Below are positions 1 through 5,148 of a stretch of 5,148 nt of DNA, one piece after another. The notes below the pieces were generated by a model. The model saw only the letters and a program-made list of their open reading frames with translations, ran no database searches and had not been told where the DNA came from. Both the position numbers and the translations under genes were made by a program. Within the stretch, counting starts at the first letter, position 1. Each line of letters starts with the position of its first letter. The DNA is from an uncultured Clostridia bacterium (GTDB lineage: Bacteria; Bacillota; Clostridia; TANB77; CAG-508), in the NCBI GenBank assembly GCA_944393755.1, contig CALYBF010000107.1, forward strand, positions 1-5,148, in the 5' to 3' direction.

Positions 1-180
1 ATAACAATTAATAAAGTTTCAACACTAGCAGGTTTACCACATACAACATTATTAACATTTATGAATAACCAAGCACACGATCCAAGAATTTCTACTTTAT
101 TACATATATGTGAAGCTTTTAATATGACTTTATCAGAATTTTTTGATGATACTTTATTTTTAGATATAAAAGATGAATAA
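1..180 (+). CDS. XRE (Cro/C1) family HTH transcriptional regulator, C-terminal part
   Basis: Reading frame 1 is open from the first base to a TAA at 178-180, giving 59 residues of a protein whose start lies upstream of the window. It matches the second half of a lambda-repressor-like HTH domain. The segment VSTLAGLPHTTLLTFMN (residues 6-22) fits the turn and recognition helix. It is followed by the family pattern DPRISTL (29-35), then LHICEAFNMTLSEFFDD (36-52), where a helix leads into the usual 'L-S-E-F-F-D' end. The protein stops soon after, so this is a small DNA-binding protein with no visible C-terminal sensor domain. Family function is sequence-specific DNA binding, usually repression. 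It lies 122 nt upstream of the NRPS on the same strand and could control it, but that is inference. A hairpin just downstream suggests its transcript ends before the NRPS. Family call is firm; target is unknown. Confidence 0.85.
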   Translation: MTINKVSTLAGLPHTTLLTFMNNQAHDPRISTLLHICEAFNMTLSEFFDDTLFLDIKDE

Positions 181-202
181 TGTACAATTAAGTCATTTTC
201 AG

Positions 203-248
203 AAAAAACAATATTTTTTAATGTCAAAATATTGTTTTTTTTGTTTTT
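203..248 (+). terminator. Rho-independent-type terminator after the XRE gene
   Basis: Bases 203-217 and 226-240 are perfect reverse complements (15 bp) around an 8-nt loop (218-225). The right arm ends in T residues that continue to 248 with a single G at 243, giving a T-tract. The stem holds only one G-C pair, so it is weak for its length. The A-run at the left base gives a T-run on the other strand, so it could act in both directions. It lies 22 nt after the XRE stop codon, the right place for a terminator. Confidence 0.65.
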
Positions 249-259
249 TAATGTATAAT
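232..259 (+). promoter_or_regulatory. Putative sigma-A type promoter of the NRPS gene
   Basis: A perfect TATAAT lies at 254-259. A poor -35 candidate, TTGTTT (232-237), sits 16 nt upstream and overlaps the right arm of the terminator hairpin. A start site near 266 would give a leader of roughly 37 nt, leaving little room for a leader-based control element. In sequence this AT-rich, TATAAT-like hexamers occur often by chance, so confidence is limited; position after a terminator and before a long gene is the main support. Confidence 0.45.
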
Positions 260-289
260 AAAGTTGTGATTATTTTTAATATACTATAT

Positions 290-295
290 AAGGAG
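290..295 (+). promoter_or_regulatory. Ribosome binding site of the NRPS gene
   Basis: AAGGAG lies 7 nt before the ATG at 303. This decides the start in favour of 303 over the in-frame ATG at 315 (residue 5), which would be too far from the site. Confidence 0.85.
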
Positions 296-302
296 CTTAA
301 AA

Positions 303-3300
303 ATGGAAAAAAAGATGTTTAAATTAACAAACCCTCAAGAGTCAATTTGGCTAATTAATAAATTTTATGAAAATACTAGCATTTCTAACCTTAGTGGTAC
401 ATTGATTATGCACAAAAAAGTAAATTTTGATATATTGACAAAAGCAATAAATATATTTATTGAAAAAAATGATGCAATGAGAATATGTTTTGAATTAAAA
501 GACGGAAAACCTTTACAATATGTTTCTGAATATACTTATCAAGAATTTCCCCTTTATTTATTACACACAAAAAAAGAGCTTCCAATTTTGGAAAAAAGCT
601 TTACAAAAACAAATTTCAATATATTTAATTCGTGCTTATATAATTTTAGATTAATAAAATTAAAAAACGGACAAGGTGGCTTTAATATTACAATCCATCA
701 TCTTATTTCTGATGCTTGGAGTATGAGCCTTGTTGCCAATCAAATAGTCGATATTTATTCAAATTTACTAAAAAATGAAAAATTTGATATTGAAAAGAAG
801 CCTTCTTATTTAGAATATATAGAAAATGAAGAAAAATATTTTTCATCTTCAAAATGTGAAAATGACCGTAAATTCTGGGAAGACAATTTTGATACTTGCC
901 CTTCTCTTGTTTCATTATGTCCAAAAAACACAACATCATCAAGTCCGATAGCTACAAGAAAAATATTTTCATTAAACAACAGTAAGAAAATTATGGAATT
1001 CTGTAAAAAGAACAATATATCTGTTTTTACATTTTTAATAACTATATATTCTATATATTTACATAGAATATCTGGAAATAATGAAATTATAATAGGCTCA
1101 CCTATTTTAAATAGAAATGGTAAAAAAGAAAAAGAAACATTTGGTCTTTTTATTAATACATTACCTTTAAAAATACAAATAGATGATGAATTAAACTTTG
1201 TAGAACTAGCACAAACTGTATATAAGAACCAATTCTCTGTTTTAAGACATCACAAATATCCTTATTACAAAATGTTAGACTTTATAAAGGAAAAATATAA
1301 TATTAGTACAGGCTTATTTGATATGGTAATTTCATATCAAAATGCACGTGATAATTCTAAAACATCTGAAATAGAATATTCAACTAATTGGCCTTTTAAT
1401 GGATATGTTTCTAATAATTTAGATATTCATATTTATGATATGGACGATACAGGTATTTTAAAAATCTTTTATGATTATAGAAATGATTTATTTACAGAAG
1501 AAGATATTACAGATATTCATACAAGAATATTGTTTATAATAGACCAAATAATAAACACTCCAAATATATCATTAAAAGATTTAGAAATAATTACAAAAAA
1601 AGAAAAAAATGATTTATTATATTCTTTTAATAAAACTAAATTTAATTATAATAAAAATAAGACTATTATTGAATTGTTTGAAAAACAAGTAAAACAAACA
1701 CCAAATAAAATAGCCGTTGCTTTTGGTGATTCTACTTTAACATATAAAGAACTAAACCAAAAAGCTAATAAATTAGCACATTTTTTAAGGGAAAACTATG
1801 AAATTTCAAGAAATACTTTTATAGGTATTATGTTAAAACGTTCTTTAAATATGGCCGTAGGTCTTTTAGCAATTATAAAATCTGGAGGAGCATATGTACC
1901 AATTGACCCAGATTACCCAGAAGAAAGAATCTCGTATATGTTAGAAGATTCTGGTGCTAAAATTCTTTTAGTAGATAATAATACATCTAATATATATAAT
2001 CAAAAAGAAATTACACAAATTAATTTAGATGATAATTCTTATCTAAATTGTTCTTCTAATAATTTAAATATAATTAATAAATCTGAAGATTTATTATATA
2101 CAATATATACTTCTGGCTCTACAGGAAAACCTAAAGGTGTAATGCTTACACATAAAAACGTTCACAATTATATATGTGGCTTAAAAAATGTGATTGACTT
2201 TTCTCACAAAAAGGTTATTGTATCAGTTACAACAATTTGTTTTGACATCTTTGTTACTGAATTCTGGGGTGGTTTATTAAGTGGTATGACAGTTGTAATT
2301 GCAAATGAACAAGAGCAGAATATAGCCTTTGATTTGTGTAAATTGTGTAAGAAATATAATGTAAATATAATACAAACTACACCATCTAGATTTAATATTT
2401 TATTAGAAGAAGATTCTTCATTTTTAGAAAATATTTCTGATTTATTAGTTGGTGGAGAAGCTTTACCTAAAAATCTATTGTTAGAACTAAATAAATTCCC
2501 TAACTTAAAAATCTTTAATATGTATGGACCTACAGAAACTACAGTATGGTCAACAATTAAGGAAAACCCTTCACCTGATAATATTACAATTGGTAAACCA
2601 ATTGCTAATACTCAAGTTTATATATTAGACGATAATTATAATTTATTACCACCTAATATTCCAGGAAACTTATATATTGGTGGAGATGGTGTTTCAAAAG
2701 GATATCACAATAGACCCGACTTAAATGAATCTGTTTTTATTAAATCTCCTTTTAATAATAATTTATTATATAACACTAAAGACCTTGCATATATACAAAA
2801 AGATGGAGAAATTGTTCATTTAGGTAGAAGCGATTTTCAAGTTAAAGTTCATGGATTTAGAATTGAATTAGGAGAAATAGAAAATGCAATTATAAAATAT
2901 CCAGAAATAAGTAATGCTGTTGTATTATTACAAAATGATTGTTTAAATGCATTTATAGTATCAAATAAATCTATAGACAAAAACAAGCTATTAGCACATC
3001 TTATGAATTGCTTGCCACATTATATGATACCTAAAAACATAGAACAAATTGAAGCAATTCCATTAACACCTAATGGAAAAGTTGATAGAAAAAATAAGAT
3101 ATTTAATAAAATTACAAAAATAAAAACATCAAAAATTGCTCCAAGAAATAAAACAGAAGAATTATTATACAAAGCAATTAAAGACACTTTAAATTTAGAA
3201 GTAGGTGTAACTGATAACTTATTTGAATATGGGGTAGACTCTCTTATGATTATAAAATTAGTTAGTGCTCTATATTTTTACAATATAAATATAGGTGTGC

Positions 3301-4538
3301 AAGATTTTTATGATAACCCTTCAATAGAAAAGCTATCTCAAAAAATCAAATCTGAAAAATCTAGTACAACTACTAAAAATTCTAATCATATTGAAAATAT
3401 TTCTAAAATACAAAAAACATTAAAAGAAAATATAAACAACAAACACAAAAATATACTTTTAACTGGTGTTACTGGTTTTTTAGGCATACACGTATTAGAC
3501 AAGCTTCTTTCACTAACTAAAAGCAATATATATTGCTTGATGAGAGGTAAAGATGGAAAGTCTATAAACCAAAGATTATTAGATAGATTAGACTACTATT
3601 TTCCTAAAAAGTATAATGAACTTATTGATAAAAGAATTTTTATAATAGATTCAGATATTACAGATAAAAATTTTGGCCTAAAAGAAGAACAATATTCTGA
3701 TTTAGGTAAAAAAATATCTTGTGTAATACATTGTGCAGCAGATGTAAGACATTATGGGGATTATAATTTGTCAGAAAAAATTAATGTGCACGCAACTAAA
3801 AATATAATCGACTTTTGCTTAAACTTTAATATCATAATGAACCATATTTCAACACTAACAGTTTCTGGTTATGGTTTAGTTAAAGTAAATTATGATGGTA
3901 TTTTTGACGAAGATAAATTTTATATAAATCAAAACTTTAATGATAATATTTATGTTAAAACTAAATTTTTAGCAGAAGAAGAAATTTTTAATGCAAGTAA
4001 AAATGGTTTAATTGCAAATATTTATAGAATTGGTAACCTAACAAACCGTTTTTCTGATTATAAATTCCAATTTAACTCTTATGAAAATGCTTTTATAAAT
4101 AAATTAAGAGCAATTAAAGAATTAAAGATGTTACCAGAAAGTTTTAAAGATTATAAATTAGAATTAACACCTGTTGACCTATGTGCAGAATCTATTGTGA
4201 GATTATCTATATTTAATGGTATTAAATATAATATTAATATATATCATTTATTTGATGAAAATTATGTATCTATGAAATTAATTGCTGACATTTTCAAAAA
4301 TGAAAATATTAATATAGAATATGTTTCAAATAAAGTTTTTGAAGAAAAACTTGCTAATAACTTCTCATCAATAAATGTATTACCTGAATTTTTTGACCAA
4401 TTAGAACTAAAAATTGGTAATAATAATTCAAAATTTGATTTTTCAAATGTGAAAACAAGTAAAGTATTATCAAAATTAGATTTTAAATGGCCAGAAATTA
4501 CAAAAGATTATTTAGAATTTATTATAAGGAGATTATAA
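303..4538 (+). CDS. Single-module nonribosomal peptide synthetase, C-A-T-R (terminal thioester reductase)
   Basis: This 1411-aa cytoplasmic assembly-line enzyme activates an amino acid, condenses it with an acyl or peptidyl donor and releases the product reductively. Condensation domain, about 6-430: active-site HHLISDAWS with His132, His133 and Asp137; later NRNGKKEKETFGLFINTLPL (270-289). Adenylation domain, about 455-930: LTYKEL (479), GGAYVPID (528), P-loop YTSGSTGKPKG (602), FD (647), NMYGPTE (739), GRSDFQVKVHGFRIELGEIE (841), LPHYM (904), and NGKVDR with catalytic Lys926. Carrier domain, about 947-1015: YGVDSL with pantetheine Ser980. A Lys/Asn/Ser-rich linker (1012-1047) leads to the reductase, 1048-1411: TGVTGFLG (1054-1061) NADPH-binding loop, Ser1183/Thr1184, YVKTK (Tyr1217, Lys1221), YRIGNLTNR (1241) and TPVDLCAE (1289). 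The specificity code reads DITQLGMVWK, glycine-like. The A7 motif is odd: YNTKD instead of YxTGD. No epimerase or thioesterase domain is present, and all catalytic residues are otherwise intact. Product identity is inference. Confidence 0.95.
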   Translation: MEKKMFKLTNPQESIWLINKFYENTSISNLSGTLIMHKKVNFDILTKAINIFIEKNDAMRICFELKDGKPLQYVSEYTYQEFPLYLLHTKKELPILEKSFTKTNFNIFNSCLYNFRLIKLKNGQGGFNITIHHLISDAWSMSLVANQIVDIYSNLLKNEKFDIEKKPSYLEYIENEEKYFSSSKCENDRKFWEDNFDTCPSLVSLCPKNTTSSSPIATRKIFSLNNSKKIMEFCKKNNISVFTFLITIYSIYLHRISGNNEIIIGSPILNRNGKKEKETFGLFINTLPLKIQIDDELNFVELAQTVYKNQFSVLRHHKYPYYKMLDFIKEKYNISTGLFDMVISYQNARDNSKTSEIEYSTNWPFNGYVSNNLDIHIYDMDDTGILKIFYDYRNDLFTEEDITDIHTRILFIIDQIINTPNISLKDLEIITKKEKNDLLYSFNKTKFNYNKNKTIIELFEKQVKQTPNKIAVAFGDSTLTYKELNQKANKLAHFLRENYEISRNTFIGIMLKRSLNMAVGLLAIIKSGGAYVPIDPDYPEERISYMLEDSGAKILLVDNNTSNIYNQKEITQINLDDNSYLNCSSNNLNIINKSEDLLYTIYTSGSTGKPKGVMLTHKNVHNYICGLKNVIDFSHKKVIVSVTTICFDIFVTEFWGGLLSGMTVVIANEQEQNIAFDLCKLCKKYNVNIIQTTPSRFNILLEEDSSFLENISDLLVGGEALPKNLLLELNKFPNLKIFNMYGPTETTVWSTIKENPSPDNITIGKPIANTQVYILDDNYNLLPPNIPGNLYIGGDGVSKGYHNRPDLNESVFIKSPFNNNLLYNTKDLAYIQKDGEIVHLGRSDFQVKVHGFRIELGEIENAIIKYPEISNAVVLLQNDCLNAFIVSNKSIDKNKLLAHLMNCLPHYMIPKNIEQIEAIPLTPNGKVDRKNKIFNKITKIKTSKIAPRNKTEELLYKAIKDTLNLEVGVTDNLFEYGVDSLMIIKLVSALYFYNINIGVQDFYDNPSIEKLSQKIKSEKSSTTTKNSNHIENISKIQKTLKENINNKHKNILLTGVTGFLGIHVLDKLLSLTKSNIYCLMRGKDGKSINQRLLDRLDYYFPKKYNELIDKRIFIIDSDITDKNFGLKEEQYSDLGKKISCVIHCAADVRHYGDYNLSEKINVHATKNIIDFCLNFNIIMNHISTLTVSGYGLVKVNYDGIFDEDKFYINQNFNDNIYVKTKFLAEEEIFNASKNGLIANIYRIGNLTNRFSDYKFQFNSYENAFINKLRAIKELKMLPESFKDYKLELTPVDLCAESIVRLSIFNGIKYNINIYHLFDENYVSMKLIADIFKNENINIEYVSNKVFEEKLANNFSSINVLPEFFDQLELKIGNNNSKFDFSNVKTSKVLSKLDFKWPEITKDYLEFIIRRL
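4526..4531 (+). promoter_or_regulatory. Ribosome binding site of the downstream gene, inside the NRPS coding end
   Basis: AAGGAG covers codons of the last residues of the NRPS (Ile-Arg-Arg) and lies 10 nt before the ATG at 4542. The overlap implies that the two genes share a transcript and are probably translationally coupled. Confidence 0.75.
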
Positions 4539-4541
4539 GAA

Positions 4542-5148
4542 ATGAAAAATTTACTAAAAAAAGTTCCTATTAATATGCAATTAACTTTTGCCTGTATTTT
4601 TTGTACATTAATTGTTGCATTGATATATTATCCTTTAGTACCAATTTTGCTTAATTATCCACCTGACTCAATTAATACACCTTTCCAAATAGAAGTAAAT
4701 TACTTTTATTATACAACTCAATATATTGCTATAGTTTGTTTTGTTGTTTTAGCTGTTTTAATAACTCTTCCTTTTATATTTAAAAAAACTAATAAACTTT
4801 CAAAAGTTGATAAAATTGATAAGAATAACATTTCAAGCAAAACTTTAAAAGATATAAAATCTTGTTTTAACATACCTATATTTATTTTACTAGCTTTTAC
4901 AATTTTTCCACCAATATTAATTTTTATTGGTTTACTTTTATTAAAACAAGAATTAGTATTTTCTATTAAAGTAACTGCAATATTATTTTCAATGTGTGTT
5001 CTTTTAGGTTTGTTAATTTATACATTTACTAGAATATTATTCGAAAATGTACTGAAAAAAATGAATTTAACAGACCACACATATGGAATAAGATTTAATT
5101 TAAGAAATAAAATATTAATACAATTATTATCACTTTTATTATTTACTG
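4542..5148 (+). CDS. Multi-pass membrane protein, N-terminal part (runs off the window)
   Basis: The frame is open from ATG 4542 to the window end (202 codons plus one base), with no stop. Four hydrophobic segments are visible, at about residues 12-37, 60-80, 110-134 and 140-161, and a fifth begins near 189. Charges follow the positive-inside rule: Lys-rich ends at 2-7, 81-104 and around 164-173 face the cytoplasm. The loop 38-59 (contains NYPPDSINTPFQIEVNYF) and the short loop near 135-139 face out. No transporter motif, ABC signature or catalytic residue is present in the part seen. The layout, with paired helices and moderate loops, would suit the N-terminal sensor region of a signalling protein (histidine kinase, PP2C/SpoIIE-type phosphatase or cyclase), but a transporter or an uncharacterised membrane protein is equally possible. 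The start follows the NRPS stop by 3 nt, so it probably belongs to the same operon. I do not recognise the family with certainty. Confidence 0.8.
   Translation, partial: MKNLLKKVPINMQLTFACIFCTLIVALIYYPLVPILLNYPPDSINTPFQIEVNYFYYTTQYIAIVCFVVLAVLITLPFIFKKTNKLSKVDKIDKNNISSKTLKDIKSCFNIPIFILLAFTIFPPILIFIGLLLLKQELVFSIKVTAILFSMCVLLGLLIYTFTRILFENVLKKMNLTDHTYGIRFNLRNKILIQLLSLLLFT

Noticed and set aside
255..273. Short inverted repeat ATAAT...ATTAT as a possible operator for the XRE protein.
   Set aside because: Five A/T-only base pairs with a 9-nt spacer are expected by chance in DNA of this composition.
280..285. TATACT as a second -10 candidate.
   Set aside because: No -35 element lies at suitable spacing, and a start there would put the transcript end inside or next to the ribosome binding site.
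260..302. Possible riboswitch or attenuator leader for the NRPS.
   Set aside because: The leader is only about 40 nt with no stable fold or conserved aptamer core.
307..313. Run of seven A residues directly after the NRPS start codon, as a possible slippage or phase-variation tract.
   Set aside because: Such runs occur throughout this AT-rich gene and encode Lys-Lys in frame; nothing marks this one as special.
703..1015. Two overlapping minus-strand open frames of 79 and 69 codons.
   Set aside because: They lie wholly inside the condensation domain coding sequence, show no recognisable motif, and are antisense shadows of the real gene.
2587..2604. Perfect 8-bp inverted repeat (CAATTGGT / ACCAATTG) with a 2-nt spacer.
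   Set aside because: It falls in the conserved adenylation-domain motif Ile-Gly-Lys-Pro-Ile-Ala and is explained by coding; no promoter or gene boundary is nearby.

Overview
The window is very AT-rich (GC about one quarter, judged by eye). It uses TTA, AGA and ATA codons heavily, has strong AAGGAG-type ribosome binding sites, and encodes Trp with TGG, so the code is standard. Together with a clostridial-looking NRPS this suggests a low-GC Bacillota, most likely an anaerobic and possibly gut-associated Clostridia member. The assignment is inference only; no taxonomic marker gene is present.

Layout, all on the + strand. Positions 1-180 hold the C-terminal end of a Cro/C1 (XRE) type helix-turn-helix regulator that enters from outside the window. 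Positions 181-302 are a 122-nt intergenic region with an almost GC-free 15-bp perfect hairpin plus T-tract (probable terminator), a TATAAT-type -10 element and a good Shine-Dalgarno. Positions 303-4538 encode one 1411-aa single-module nonribosomal peptide synthetase of order condensation - adenylation - carrier protein - terminal reductase (C-A-T-R). Three nucleotides after its stop, at 4542, a multi-pass membrane protein begins and runs off the window end; its ribosome binding site lies inside the last NRPS codons.

How the parts fit. The NRPS would activate one amino acid on its A domain, acylate it using the N-terminal C domain, and release the thioester with NADPH as an aldehyde or alcohol. 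The specificity code read by hand, D-I-T-Q-L-G-M-V-W-K, is closest to the known glycine code D-I-L-Q-L-G-L-I-W-K. The simplest prediction is therefore an N-acyl-glycinal, or after full reduction an N-acyl-ethanolamine. The acyl donor is not visible. The membrane protein is probably co-transcribed and could be a sensor, a regulator or an export-related component; its function cannot be read from the part seen. The XRE protein is a candidate local regulator, but a terminator separates it from the NRPS.
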